Below the pieces are notes generated by a model, which ran no database searches, had not been told where the DNA came from, and saw nothing but the letters and a program-made list of their open reading frames with translations. A stretch of 64,000 bases of DNA, from assembly GCA_965284565.1 (NCBI GenBank), contig OZ260100.1, positions 2,046,001 through 2,110,000 on the forward strand, written 5' to 3'. A program made the translations under genes and the position numbers. Source of the DNA: BRH-c54 sp965284565. Lineage in GTDB: Bacteria > Bacteroidota > Bacteroidia > Flavobacteriales_E > Vicingaceae. Shown here piece by piece: positions 43,147-52,002 of the stretch; position 1 is the first letter of the stretch; the number at the start of each line of letters is the position of its first letter.

Positions 43147-43491
43147 ATGAAAAAAGTAATAATAGTAGCCATGTTTTTAATGAGTAGTGTTTTAATTACT
43201 ACTAAAGCAAATGCTACCACCTATAATGACAATAATAGTTGTTTGTTGGAAGATAAATTAGAAAATAATTTAAAATTGCCTGAAAGTTTAAAAAAGCAAT
43301 CTAACAGCGGAGTGGTAAAAGTAGAGTTTAAAATAAATGCCAACCACCAAATTGAAGTATTAAACATTTCTGGAAATAAAAAAGAAGTTACGGCTTATGT
43401 AAAACAACAATTGGAATTGTTGGGAGAAGATATTTGTGTGCTTGAAAAAGGTATTACTTACCACATTAACATAAAAATTAAAATAGTTTAA
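43147..43491 (+). CDS. Small secreted protein, TonB-C-terminus-like, first gene of the PadR-PspC operon
   Basis: A 114-residue protein with a signal peptide (about 1-23, ending TKANA). The mature part has SNSGVVKVEFKINANHQIEVLNIS, the strand pattern seen in TonB C-terminal-like or carboxypeptidase-regulatory small domains, ending in INIKIKIV. There is one Cys in SCLLE and one in DICVLE, which could form a disulfide. The function is unknown. It stops 1 bp before the padR start, so it is in the same operon as the regulator and the PspC protein. Confidence 0.65.
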   Translation: MKKVIIVAMFLMSSVLITTKANATTYNDNNSCLLEDKLENNLKLPESLKKQSNSGVVKVEFKINANHQIEVLNISGNKKEVTAYVKQQLELLGEDICVLEKGITYHINIKIKIV

Positions 43492-43492
43492 T

Positions 43493-43828
43493 ATGAACAT
43501 AGAAAATACACAGGCTCAGATGAGAAAGGGAGTGCTAGAATATTGCATTCTTTCTATTCTCAATAACGGAGAAGCCTATCCGTCAGAGATAATTGAGCAA
43601 CTAAAGCAAGGTAAGTTAATAGTGGTAGAAGGAACGCTTTATCCTCTTTTAACTCGATTAAAAAATGCCGAATTGCTTTCTTATCGTTGGGAGGAATCTA
43701 CATCAGGACCACCCAGAAAGTATTATCAACTTACTGATAAAGGTAAAAAATTCTTAGAAGAATTAGCAACAACTTGGGATGATCTTGTAGCTGCTGTGGA
43801 AATTACCAGAAAACCAACTAAAAAATAA
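43493..43828 (+). CDS. PadR family transcriptional regulator
   Basis: A 111-residue winged-helix repressor with the PadR signature: MRKGVLEYCILSILNNGEAYPSEI, then VVEGTLYPLLTRLKNAELL and GPPRKYYQLTDKGKKFL. Its short length without a C-terminal domain fits the PadR-s2 subgroup, which controls the adjacent gene. It is placed between the secreted protein and the PspC protein, and is likely autoregulated through the inverted repeat at 43058-43081. The inducing signal is unknown, though envelope stress is plausible from the PspC partner. Confidence 0.93.
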   Translation: MNIENTQAQMRKGVLEYCILSILNNGEAYPSEIIEQLKQGKLIVVEGTLYPLLTRLKNAELLSYRWEESTSGPPRKYYQLTDKGKKFLEELATTWDDLVAAVEITRKPTKK

Positions 43829-43852
43829 AAACAAACTTTCAAAACGACAATC

Positions 43853-45481
43853 ATGAACCAAACATTAACAATAAACATAAGTGGAATAGTTTTTCATATA
43901 GAAGTGGATGCTTATGAAGCACTTAAAGTCTATTTAAGCACCATTAAAAGCTATTTCAATAATTCTGAAGAGCGTGAAGAAATCATGCTTGATATAGAAG
44001 CTAGAGTGGCAGAAATTTTCGCTGAAGCTCAAAATGATAAAAACCAGGTAATTGTAATGGCAGATGTAAATAAAGTAATCGCCATTATGGGAGAACCTGA
44101 GCAGTATTTAACAGATGAAGAGGAAGGAATTCCTACTCAAAAAACGCACAGAAAAAGAGAGGATAAAAAACTTTTTAGAGACCCTGATGATAGAGTTTTA
44201 GGTGGTGTAGCTTCCGGATTAGGTGCCTACATTGGCTTAGATACTGTTTGGGTCCGACTGTTTTTTGTTGCTGCATTTTTTATGGGCTTTGGTATTCTAA
44301 CCTATATTATTTTATGGATAGTAATGCCAGAAGCTAAAACCACTGCTGAAAAATTAAAAATGCGTGGAGAACCTATCAACATTAAAAATATTGGGAAAGC
44401 TTTTGAATCAGAAGCTCAAAAAGTAGGTGAAAAACTACAAAATGTTGATACTAACAAGTTTTCATCAAAAGCAGGAACAGTGTTAGAGAATATTGTAATG
44501 GCAATTGCCAGTTTCTTTACAGCTGTTTTCAATATTTTCGGGAAAGTGTTGGGTGTTGCTTTCTTGTTTGTAGGAACTTTTATGTTGGTAGTTTTATTAG
44601 CATTACTTTTTGGTTCTACAGCAATATTTTCAATTTCTAATGATGGCGTTTATTCCATGGCATCGCAAGATTTTTTTAATTTGATTTTTATAAACCAAGA
44701 TCAATTTTATTTGGCATCTATAGCTGTATTTTTATTAATAGGCGTGCCTGTAATAGGCTTAATTTTTCTGTCTATCAGAATGTTGTTTAAGGTTAGGTCG
44801 CACTATAGTGTTGGGTTGACTTTTGTAGGGTTGTTGGTGGTAGGAACTATTTTAGCTTTTATGGTAGGAACGAGGTTAGCTGTAGAAATGTCTGCCGGAG
44901 AAGAGTTTGAAAAAACAGAAATTATTTCGTCTGATTTTAACACTTATGTAATTAAAACTAATATTACAGAAATGCCGGGTCAAGGTGTTCTGGAAGATAA
45001 ATTTACAAGTATTTCTATTGAAGGAGATATGATGTATCAGCGATTTGTTGAACTATCTGTTGAAAGAAGTAAAAACGACAGCATGATGATAACCACTAAT
45101 TTTTCTTCTCACGGAAAAAGCCCGAAAGATGCACTGAACAAAGCTAAAGCGATTAACTATGTTCATCAGTTTAACGATTCAATATTATTTTTCCCTGATT
45201 ATTTAGCTACCAATAAAGAACATAAGATTAGAGGTCAGCAAGTAGAAATTACGGTGTATTTGCCACTTTATCAGAGCATTTATTTAGATAAATCTACCAA
45301 AGAGCTAATTTATGATATAGACAACTTTACCAATACATACGATAAGAAAATGGTTGGTAGAAAATGGGTGATGTTAGAGCAAGGATTAACCTGCTTAGAT
45401 TGTAATGATATTGAAGGTATTACTTCTAAAGAATTGGAAGAGCTAAAAGCTTTAAAAATGGTGGAGACAGTAATAGAGTAA
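43853..45481 (+). CDS. PspC domain membrane protein
   Basis: A 542-residue protein in four parts. The first is an N-terminal helical region (1-90) with an HxxxE-like INISGIVFHIEVDAYEALKVYL start. The second is a PspC module (about 106-165: LFRDPDDRVLGGVASGLGAY and LWIVMPEA). Three or more membrane helices follow (about 215-345), and then a C-terminal beta-rich region, which may be periplasmic (about 350-540). PspC senses or responds to envelope stress with the phage-shock system. Here the partner is a PadR regulator rather than PspA. It starts 24 bp after padR and ends before a terminator. Similar PadR-PspC pairs are common in Bacteroidota. Confidence 0.9.
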   Translation: MNQTLTINISGIVFHIEVDAYEALKVYLSTIKSYFNNSEEREEIMLDIEARVAEIFAEAQNDKNQVIVMADVNKVIAIMGEPEQYLTDEEEGIPTQKTHRKREDKKLFRDPDDRVLGGVASGLGAYIGLDTVWVRLFFVAAFFMGFGILTYIILWIVMPEAKTTAEKLKMRGEPINIKNIGKAFESEAQKVGEKLQNVDTNKFSSKAGTVLENIVMAIASFFTAVFNIFGKVLGVAFLFVGTFMLVVLLALLFGSTAIFSISNDGVYSMASQDFFNLIFINQDQFYLASIAVFLLIGVPVIGLIFLSIRMLFKVRSHYSVGLTFVGLLVVGTILAFMVGTRLAVEMSAGEEFEKTEIISSDFNTYVIKTNITEMPGQGVLEDKFTSISIEGDMMYQRFVELSVERSKNDSMMITTNFSSHGKSPKDALNKAKAINYVHQFNDSILFFPDYLATNKEHKIRGQQVEITVYLPLYQSIYLDKSTKELIYDIDNFTNTYDKKMVGRKWVMLEQGLTCLDCNDIEGITSKELEELKALKMVETVIE

Positions 45482-45537
45482 TTGTTTAGCTATAAAAAAG
45501 AGCGGTGGTTTTTAATGTGAAAGTTTACACCGTAATT

Positions 45538-45577
45538 AAAACTGCATGGAAGATACTATCTGAAATGCAGTTTTTTT
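45538..45577 (+). terminator. Rho-independent terminator of the PadR-PspC operon
   Basis: AAAACTGCAT pairs with ATGCAGTTTT, with a smaller inner pair AGATA / TATCT and a T run at 45571-45577. It lies 57 bp past the PspC stop and touches the stop codon of the convergent porT gene. Confidence 0.8.
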
Positions 45578-46310
45578 ATCCCTCAAAAGTAAAAGAAAGC
45601 AAAAACATTTTGGAACGTAATTGACCAATAGGGGTAGAGAGAGCAGTACCATCATCTTCCAATAGGTTAAACAATCCGTACGACATTTTTAGTTCTATTC
45701 CAAACTTAAAATACTGCAAGTAAAAGTCTGTTCCAAAACCAATTTGCCCAACAATATCATCTCGTTTTAGTTTTACAATAATATCGCTTAGTTTGGTAGA
45801 AAAATTATCGGCATCGGCATTAGAAGCTAAATCTAAAGTATAGGCAGCTCCACCAATAATGTAAGCACTAAAGTTATTTAGTCTTACAGATTTATATTTA
45901 ATGTTTAAGGGGAAATTAATCAAAGTAGATTCAATGTCTTTTTGGTAAGTTTCAACACCTTTCATGGTCTCAAAAGTGTAAATTAAACTCCTAGATGAGA
46001 ACGCTAAGTTGGGCGTAAACCTCAAACCAAAATAATCTCCCATGTGTAATTCTGAAATAATTCCTAAGTTAAAACCCGGTGCAGTTTTGGGTTCTAAAAT
46101 CATTAAGGAATCGTTGGAGGTTAAGTCTATTTGGTCTCTTTTAACCACAAAATTGGCAATGTTGTAACCTAATAAAAAACCAAAGTGCATAAAGCGTTTC
46201 TCAAACTTAGGCAAGTTCTTGGTATGCTCTCTTTTGTTGTATGTCTGTGCATCAGCATCAACAAAACAAAGGGTAAAAAGTAGAATTAATATGATTTTTA
46301 TAGATTTCAC
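45576..46310 (-). CDS. porT: Type IX secretion system outer-membrane protein PorT
   Basis: A 244-residue protein with a signal peptide (ending VDADAQ, about residue 22) and a small outer-membrane beta-barrel. Family marks are KRFMHFGFLLGYNIANF, APGFNLGIISELHMGDYFGLRFTP and the C-terminal SKMFLLSFTFEG. PorT (SprT) is needed for type IX secretion and gliding. Its neighbour ubiE is the usual one in Flavobacteriia, which supports the call. The S8 peptidase with a sorting tail in this window is a likely cargo. Confidence 0.87.
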   Translation of the reverse strand: MKSIKIILILLFTLCFVDADAQTYNKREHTKNLPKFEKRFMHFGFLLGYNIANFVVKRDQIDLTSNDSLMILEPKTAPGFNLGIISELHMGDYFGLRFTPNLAFSSRSLIYTFETMKGVETYQKDIESTLINFPLNIKYKSVRLNNFSAYIIGGAAYTLDLASNADADNFSTKLSDIIVKLKRDDIVGQIGFGTDFYLQYFKFGIELKMSYGLFNLLEDDGTALSTPIGQLRSKMFLLSFTFEG

Positions 46311-46357
46311 TCGTTTCGATGTTGAATTTGGGTAAACATAACGGAATCTTATTGAAA

Positions 46358-47080
46358 TTATTTGCTGGCTTTATAAATTGTTGCTATTCCAAATAAAAGA
46401 CTTGTTGCTTTAGCATCTTTATAACCTATTTTGTTTAGCAGTTGTATGAAATCATCACCATCAGGAAAAGCATACACCGACTCAGGTAAATAGGTGTAAG
46501 CAGCATTATCTTTTGAAATCATTTTTCCTATTCCAGGAAGGATTTTATTGAAGTAGAAATTATACAATTGTTTTACAGGGAATTTTTTTGGTTTAGAAAA
46601 CTCTAAAATTATTCCGGTGCCATTTGGTTTTAGCACACGCAGCATCTCTGTCAAGCCTTTTTCTAAATTTTCAAAATTTCTTACACCAAAAGCAACGGTA
46701 TAAGCATCAAAATAAGCAGTCTCAAATCTTAAGTTTTCAGAATCGCCAAGTTCTAAACTGATGATATTGTCAACACCTTTTTTCTTAATTTTTTCTTTGC
46801 CCACATTTAACATTCCTTCAGAAATGTCTATTCCAATAATTTCGTCAGGATTTAATTTTAATGCTTCAATAGCAAAATCAGCAGTTCCTGTAGCAATATC
46901 CAATATCTTTTTAGGCTGATGAGGAGCCAACATTCTCACAGCTTTTTTTCTCCAAAGAATATCAATACCTAAGGATAAAAAATGATTTAAAAAATCATAT
47001 TTATGCGAGATATTGTTGAACATGGTAGCTACCTGCTCTTTTTTAGTTTCTTGTTTTTCTTTGTAAGGAATAACGGTCAT
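46358..47080 (-). CDS. ubiE: Demethylmenaquinone / ubiquinone methyltransferase
   Basis: A 240-residue SAM-dependent methyltransferase performing the last methylation of menaquinone. It is identified by NISHKYDFLNHFLSLGIDILWRKK, motif I ILDIATGTADFAIEAL, the FGVRNFENLEKGL phrase and LEFSKPKKFPVKQLYNFYF, ending with DAYTVAFGV-type active-site parts. Menaquinone rather than ubiquinone is expected in this phylum, so MenG is an equally apt name. The start overlaps the upstream kinase gene by 4 bases, and porT follows. Confidence 0.95.
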   Translation of the reverse strand: MTVIPYKEKQETKKEQVATMFNNISHKYDFLNHFLSLGIDILWRKKAVRMLAPHQPKKILDIATGTADFAIEALKLNPDEIIGIDISEGMLNVGKEKIKKKGVDNIISLELGDSENLRFETAYFDAYTVAFGVRNFENLEKGLTEMLRVLKPNGTGIILEFSKPKKFPVKQLYNFYFNKILPGIGKMISKDNAAYTYLPESVYAFPDGDDFIQLLNKIGYKDAKATSLLFGIATIYKASK

Positions 47081-48090
47081 TCAGCTAAGTGATTTAAAGT
47101 TTCTTTTAATAAAATGTTTTTATTGATGGGTACAACACCTACTTTTTCGCAAACCAACCCTCCGGCAAGGTTAGCAATTTGAGCAATTACTTCATTAGGT
47201 TGTTTTAAGGCTAAACACAATGAAGCTACACTAATTACGGTGTCTCCAGCACCAGAAACATCTGCTATATTTCTAATATGAGCAGGAATATGTTGGTGAG
47301 AAGTAGTATTAAAAATTAACATACCATGTTCTGATAAAGTAATTAAGGTTGAAGTAGGGTTTAGTTCTTCATGCAACAATTTCAAAGCATTAATAATGCT
47401 ATTAATGTCTGAAGTTTTAATGTCTAAATTTAATCCTTCTTTTAGTTCTTTAAGGTTGGGTTTAAACAAGGTAACATTTTTATAGGCTAAAAAGTTTTTC
47501 TTCTTCGGATCTACAGTAGTTGGGATGTTTTTGTTGATGCAAAGTTCTACCACTTTTTCGATAAGGGTAGGGGTAATAACACCTTTGTCGTAATCTTCAA
47601 AAATTACTACGTTTACTTTTTCGGTGATAATTATGTTTTTAATAACATCAAAAAGAGCATTGCTTTCTTGGTTGTTGAGTGGTGTTTCTGTTTCAGAATC
47701 AACTCGCAACAATTGGTGGTTGTTGCCAATTACTCTGGTTTTAACGGTAGTTACTCTATTATCGAGTTTAAGTAGTCCTTTAGCAGTAAGTTGTGAAGAG
47801 GTAAGCAGATGCTCAAAATCAGCACCATCTTCATCCTTACCTATGGCGGAACACAAAATAGGATTTCCACCTAATGCTTGCACATTAAGGGCTACATTGG
47901 CAGCCCCTCCCAAACGGCTTTCTCTTTTCTCCACAGCCACAATAGGCACAGGAGCTTCAGGAGAAATACGGTCAACTTTGCCAAAATAATAGGCATCTAT
48001 CATTACATCACCAATGATTAATACATTGAGTTGATTAAAATCATCAAATAACTGATGTATATCTTTTTGATTTATTGATGGTTGCTTCAT
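47077..48090 (-). CDS. PfkB-type kinase, RfaE1/HldE-like heptose-7-phosphate kinase
   Basis: About 337 residues of a ribokinase-fold kinase. The N-terminus has LIIGDVMIDAYYFGKVDRISPEAPVPIV and SRLGGAANVALNVQALGG. The catalytic stretch DVSGAGDTVISVASLCLA carries the Asp base and the anion hole. These N-terminal phrases are those of HldE/RfaE domain I, which phosphorylates D-glycero-D-manno-heptose 7-phosphate for LPS core synthesis. No cytidylyltransferase domain II is present. The frame begins at a TTG-like codon at 48117; the ATG at 48090 is preferred. It overlaps ubiE by 4 bases. Confidence 0.82.
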   Translation of the reverse strand: MKQPSINQKDIHQLFDDFNQLNVLIIGDVMIDAYYFGKVDRISPEAPVPIVAVEKRESRLGGAANVALNVQALGGNPILCSAIGKDEDGADFEHLLTSSQLTAKGLLKLDNRVTTVKTRVIGNNHQLLRVDSETETPLNNQESNALFDVIKNIIITEKVNVVIFEDYDKGVITPTLIEKVVELCINKNIPTTVDPKKKNFLAYKNVTLFKPNLKELKEGLNLDIKTSDINSIINALKLLHEELNPTSTLITLSEHGMLIFNTTSHQHIPAHIRNIADVSGAGDTVISVASLCLALKQPNEVIAQIANLAGGLVCEKVGVVPINKNILLKETLNHLAE

Positions 48091-48251
48091 GAAACTTCTT
48101 GGTACGTTTAATTGCAAAGAAACGCAAAAAGTTAGGTATTTTGTATATGTAGTACAGGAAAATGAAGAAATCTGAAAAATAGTTTAACCATTTGATGGAG
48201 AAATATTTTAATCGAAAATAAGGTATGACTTCAAGCAATAAGCATATAATA

Positions 48252-49190
48252 TTAAACCTTTATTCCATCCACCAAGCTAATATCAAACTGAACTAAGTTA
48301 ATAAATTGACTAACTCTATCTTCTAATTCAGTCTGTGTTAAATATTCTAGTCTTTCTGTTCCAAATTTCTCTACGCAAAAAGAAGCCATTGCAGAACCGT
48401 AAATTACAGCACGCTTCATATTATTAAAAGAAATATCTCCAGTTTCTGCTAAATAACCAATAAAACCACCAGCAAAAGTATCTCCCGCACCTGTTGGGTC
48501 AAAAACATCTTCTAATGGTAATGCTGGAGCAAAAAATACATTTTCTTTATCAAACAATAAAGCTCCATGCTCTCCTTTCTTAATAATTAAGTACTGAGGT
48601 CCTAAAGCCAAAATCTTTTGAGCGGCTTTCACCAAAGAATATTCACCTGAAAGTTGACGAGCTTCTTCATCATTAATAGACAATACATCTACCATAGAAA
48701 TGGTGCTTTTTAATTCATCTAAAGCAATATCCATCCAAAAGTTCATCGTATCCATTACAATTAATTTCGGTCGTTTATGTAAACCATTGATTACTTTCTT
48801 TTGAACAGCTGGAGCTAAATTTCCTAACATTAAAAAATCACAATCTTGATAATTAGAAGGAATTTTAGGGTCGAAAGTTTCTAATACATTTAGCTCTGTA
48901 GCCAACGTATCTCTTGTATTCATATCGTTATGATATTTACCTGACCAAAAGAAGGTTTTTTCATTTTCTCTAATTTCCAATCCTTCTAAATTAACATTAT
49001 GTTTTTCTAACATTTCCATTGCTTCTTTAGGAAAATCGCCACCAACAACAGAAACGATATTGGTTTTTTTAACAAAATTTGAAGCAGATAAACTAATAAA
49101 GGTAGCAGCACCACCAACAATTTTATCTGTTTTTCCAAAAGGGGTTTCAATAGCATCAAAAGCTACTGTTCCTATAACTAATAAACTCAT
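48252..49190 (-). CDS. PfkB family carbohydrate/nucleoside kinase
   Basis: A 312-residue ribokinase-family enzyme. The N-terminal GTVAFDAIETPFG and VGGAATFISLSASNF form the substrate lid, LSINDEEARQL is the mid-domain signature, and the catalytic motif is DPTGAGDTFAGGFIGYL near residue 231. The substrate (sugar, adenosine or a phosphosugar) cannot be fixed from sequence. It lies 77 bp after the Sua5-type gene and 161 bp before the RfaE1-like gene. Confidence 0.85.
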   Translation of the reverse strand: MSLLVIGTVAFDAIETPFGKTDKIVGGAATFISLSASNFVKKTNIVSVVGGDFPKEAMEMLEKHNVNLEGLEIRENEKTFFWSGKYHNDMNTRDTLATELNVLETFDPKIPSNYQDCDFLMLGNLAPAVQKKVINGLHKRPKLIVMDTMNFWMDIALDELKSTISMVDVLSINDEEARQLSGEYSLVKAAQKILALGPQYLIIKKGEHGALLFDKENVFFAPALPLEDVFDPTGAGDTFAGGFIGYLAETGDISFNNMKRAVIYGSAMASFCVEKFGTERLEYLTQTELEDRVSQFINLVQFDISLVDGIKV

Positions 49191-49267
49191 TTTTTATGTT
49201 TTAAATTGATTGGTAAAATTAATGTATTAAAATCGGAAAATTTAAATTACAAGCAATGAAGTTTTAC

Positions 49268-49882
49268 CTAAAAATCAACTTCGCCAATTCCTTGTCTTAG
49301 AATTTCTGGTGTTTCTCCTGTACAATCTATCACTGTTGATGCTTCATTGTTTCCAAAACCTCCATCTATAACTAAATCTACTTGTCCATCATATCGTTCG
49401 TGAATTAATTCAGGGTCGGTAGTGTATTCTAAAATTTCGTCATCATCGTGCACAGAAGTTGATAACATAGGGTTTCCTAATTGGTTGACAATTGTTCGGG
49501 CAATGTTATTATCTGGCACACGAATACCAATGGTTTGTTTTTTAGATTGAAACAATTTTGGGATATTTTTATTGGCATTTAAAATAAAAGTATATGGTCC
49601 AGGTAAAGCTCTTTTCATCATTTTATAGATGTCGGTACCAAACTGAACGGTATATTCTGAAATATTACTCAAGTCATAACATATCAACGAAAAGTTAGCC
49701 TCCTCCAATTTAACTCCTTTTAGTTGAGCCATTTTCTCTACTGCCCTTTTGTTGGTCATATCGCAACCCATACTGTAAACAGAATCTGTTGGATAAACAA
49801 TTACACCACCTTTCTTTAACACATCAATTACTTGTTGTATTCTTCTTTCATCTGGATTTTCAGGGTAAATTTTTATTAGCAT
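49268..49882 (-). CDS. L-threonylcarbamoyladenylate synthase (Sua5/YciO/YrdC family)
   Basis: A 204-residue protein with the YrdC fold: GGVIVYPTDSVYSMGCDM near residue 29, KRALPGPYTFILNANK near 99 and TIGIRVPDNNIARTIV near 129, then TSVHDDDEILEY. It makes threonylcarbamoyl-AMP for t6A37 of ANN-decoding tRNAs. The lack of a C-terminal Sua5 domain and the phrase MLSTSVHDDDE are closer to the YciO subgroup, so TsaC activity is likely but not certain. It is in the run with transaldolase and iscS. Confidence 0.88.
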   Translation of the reverse strand: MLIKIYPENPDERRIQQVIDVLKKGGVIVYPTDSVYSMGCDMTNKRAVEKMAQLKGVKLEEANFSLICYDLSNISEYTVQFGTDIYKMMKRALPGPYTFILNANKNIPKLFQSKKQTIGIRVPDNNIARTIVNQLGNPMLSTSVHDDDEILEYTTDPELIHERYDGQVDLVIDGGFGNNEASTVIDCTGETPEILRQGIGEVDF

Positions 49883-49995
49883 GTTTTGGAGTTATTCGTT
49901 AATTGTTAGCAGCTTACGGTTTATCAGTTCACAGCTATTTGTTTTTATTTACAACTTCAAACCTCTAATATCTAACTTCTATTCTTTAATTGAAC

Positions 49996-50652
49996 CTATT
50001 TATTCCCTTTAGCATGGTCAGCTAAAAACTGTGCTAAACCACTATCTGTTAATGGGTGTTTTAATAAGCCTGTTATTGCACTTAGCGGACTAGTTACTAC
50101 ATCAGCACCAATTTGAGCACATTGTATTATATGCATGGTATGACGAACTGAAGCGGCTAAAATTTGAGTTTCGTAACCGTAATTATCATAAATCATTCTT
50201 ATTTCGGCAATTAAATGAATTCCATTAGTAGAAACATCATCTAACCTACCAATAAATGGAGATACATAAGTTGCTCCAGCTTTAGCTGCTAGTAGTGCTT
50301 GTCCTGCCGAAAAAATAAGCGTACAGTTGGTTCTTATTCCTTTAGAAGAAAAATATTTAATGGCTTTAATTCCTTCTTTAATCATAGGTACTTTTACCAC
50401 TATTTGAGGATGTAAAGAAGCTAAAAACTCTCCTTCTTTAACCATTCCTTCAAAATCTGTTGCGATAACCTCTGCACTAACATCACCATCTACAATATCA
50501 CAAATAGCTTTGTAATGTTTCATAATGTTATCATAACCTGTTATCCCTTCTTTTGCCATTAATGACGGATTAGTGGTTACGCCATCCAAAACACCTAAGT
50601 CTTGTGCTTCTTTAATCTGATCTAAGTTTGCTGTATCTATAAAAAATTTCAT
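49996..50652 (-). CDS. Transaldolase / fructose-6-phosphate aldolase family
   Basis: A 218-residue small-form class I aldolase. It shows FFIDTANLDQIKEAQDLG and GVTTNPSLMAKEG at the start, the Schiff-base lysine in VVKVPMIKEGIKAI near residue 86, CTLIFSAGQALLAAKAGATYVSPFIGRLDD near 111, and LAASVRHTMHI. This TalC/FSA type may act as a transaldolase of the pentose phosphate pathway or as a fructose-6-phosphate aldolase. It lies 38 bp downstream of the cysteine desulfurase gene. Confidence 0.9.
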   Translation of the reverse strand: MKFFIDTANLDQIKEAQDLGVLDGVTTNPSLMAKEGITGYDNIMKHYKAICDIVDGDVSAEVIATDFEGMVKEGEFLASLHPQIVVKVPMIKEGIKAIKYFSSKGIRTNCTLIFSAGQALLAAKAGATYVSPFIGRLDDVSTNGIHLIAEIRMIYDNYGYETQILAASVRHTMHIIQCAQIGADVVTSPLSAITGLLKHPLTDSGLAQFLADHAKGNK

Positions 50653-50690
50653 TTGTGTATGAGTTTATGATGGTTTGTATATTTTTTAAG

Positions 50691-51824
50691 TTATTGTCCA
50701 AATAATTCTTTAATAACGTTAATGGTATAATCTATTTCTTCTTGGGTATTGTATTTACTAAACGAAAAACGTAATGAAGGTTGTTCCTGATTAATTCCCA
50801 ACCCACTTAATACATGCGAACCTACTGAGCTTCCTGATGAACAAGCACTACCTCCAGAAACACAAATACCTTCAATATCTAGGTTGTAGATTAACATTTC
50901 ATCCATATCTGAATGAGGAAAATGAACATTTAAAACGGTGTATAAGCTATCTCCCAAAGGATCTCCATTAAATTCAATGGTGGGCAACACTTTTTTAAGC
51001 TCTTCAGCCATGTAATGCTTTAATCCTTTAATGTGTTTTTCATGGTTTTCCATATCTTTATGAGCAATTTCCATAGCTTTTGTTAACCCAACAATACCAT
51101 AAATATTTTCAGTTCCTGCACGCATATTTCTTTCTTGAGCTCCTCCGGTAATAATTGGTTTTAGCTGCAAATCTGAGTTGACAAACAAAAATCCCGTTCC
51201 TTTTGGTCCGTGAAATTTATGAGCCGAACAAGTCATAAAATCTATTTTTAATTCTCTAACATCAAAAGGGTAATGTCCTACTGTTTGCACTGTATCGGAA
51301 TGAAAATAAGCTTGATATTTTTTACAGATTTCAGCAACTTTTTTAAGTGGTAATAAATTGCCAATTTCATTGTTGGCGTGCATCAAAGAAACCAAGGTTT
51401 TTTTATCTTTATTTTCTTCTAACAATTGCTCTAAATGACTCAAGTCAATGTAACCTTTACTATCAATATTTACCAAACTCAATTTAATATTGTTATGCTT
51501 TTCTACACACTGAGCAGTATCAATAACTGCATGATGCTCAATAGCAGAAGTAATAATATGATTTACCCCTAAATCTTCTGTGCAACTTCTCAATACCATA
51601 TTGTCTGCCTCTGTTCCTCCCGAAGTAAAGAATATTTCTGACGGAGCAGCATTAATGTACTCTGCAACTTGTTTTCTAGCTTTTTCAATTATAGCTCTAG
51701 ATTTTCGTCCTAAAGCATGGACAGAAGAAGGATTTCCGAAATTCTCTTTCATTACGGGAACCATTGCTGCAATAACTTCTTCATCCATTGGAGTAGTTGC
51801 TGCATTATCTAAATATACTTTCAT
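50691..51824 (-). CDS. Cysteine desulfurase (IscS/NifS family)
   Basis: A 377-residue PLP enzyme that takes sulfur from cysteine for Fe-S clusters and thionucleosides. The start is VYLDNAATTPMDEEV, the PLP lysine is in CSAHKFHGPKG near residue 202, and the catalytic Cys is in the flexible loop VSGGSACSSGSSVGSHVL near 325. The short loop and length fit group I (IscS/NifS) enzymes. There is no isc/suf scaffold gene nearby. Confidence 0.93.
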   Translation of the reverse strand: MKVYLDNAATTPMDEEVIAAMVPVMKENFGNPSSVHALGRKSRAIIEKARKQVAEYINAAPSEIFFTSGGTEADNMVLRSCTEDLGVNHIITSAIEHHAVIDTAQCVEKHNNIKLSLVNIDSKGYIDLSHLEQLLEENKDKKTLVSLMHANNEIGNLLPLKKVAEICKKYQAYFHSDTVQTVGHYPFDVRELKIDFMTCSAHKFHGPKGTGFLFVNSDLQLKPIITGGAQERNMRAGTENIYGIVGLTKAMEIAHKDMENHEKHIKGLKHYMAEELKKVLPTIEFNGDPLGDSLYTVLNVHFPHSDMDEMLIYNLDIEGICVSGGSACSSGSSVGSHVLSGLGINQEQPSLRFSFSKYNTQEEIDYTINVIKELFGQ

Positions 51825-51880
51825 TTATTTTATTGTTACTTATTTATCTTTAATATTTTATCTTCGTTGAACTCTCAAGT

Positions 51881-51925
51881 TCGTTTCTCGCGAAGACGCA
51901 AAGACGCATTTTTTTTAATCTCACA
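51881..51925. repeat. Short intergenic repeat of the GCGTCTTTGCG type (reverse orientation)
   Basis: gtttctcgcgaagacgcaaa followed by gacgcatttttttt is the reverse complement of the repeats at 38461, 39507 and 41396. It lies in the gap between glmM and iscS. Confidence 0.55.
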
Positions 51926-52002
51926 AACTTCAAATGTTGTAAAAACAAAAAATTCCAATTCTTTATTTTTCACGACTCTTAACCTTATAACCTCATAAAC
52001 TC

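Noticed and set aside
45538..45577. The hairpin as a tRNA or small RNA end
   Set aside because: No cloverleaf or further structure is visible. Stem and T run fit a plain terminator.
48044..48238. A 64-codon minus-strand frame upstream of the RfaE1-like kinase
   Set aside because: It overlaps the kinase start in another frame, has no domain, and looks like AT-rich leader sequence.
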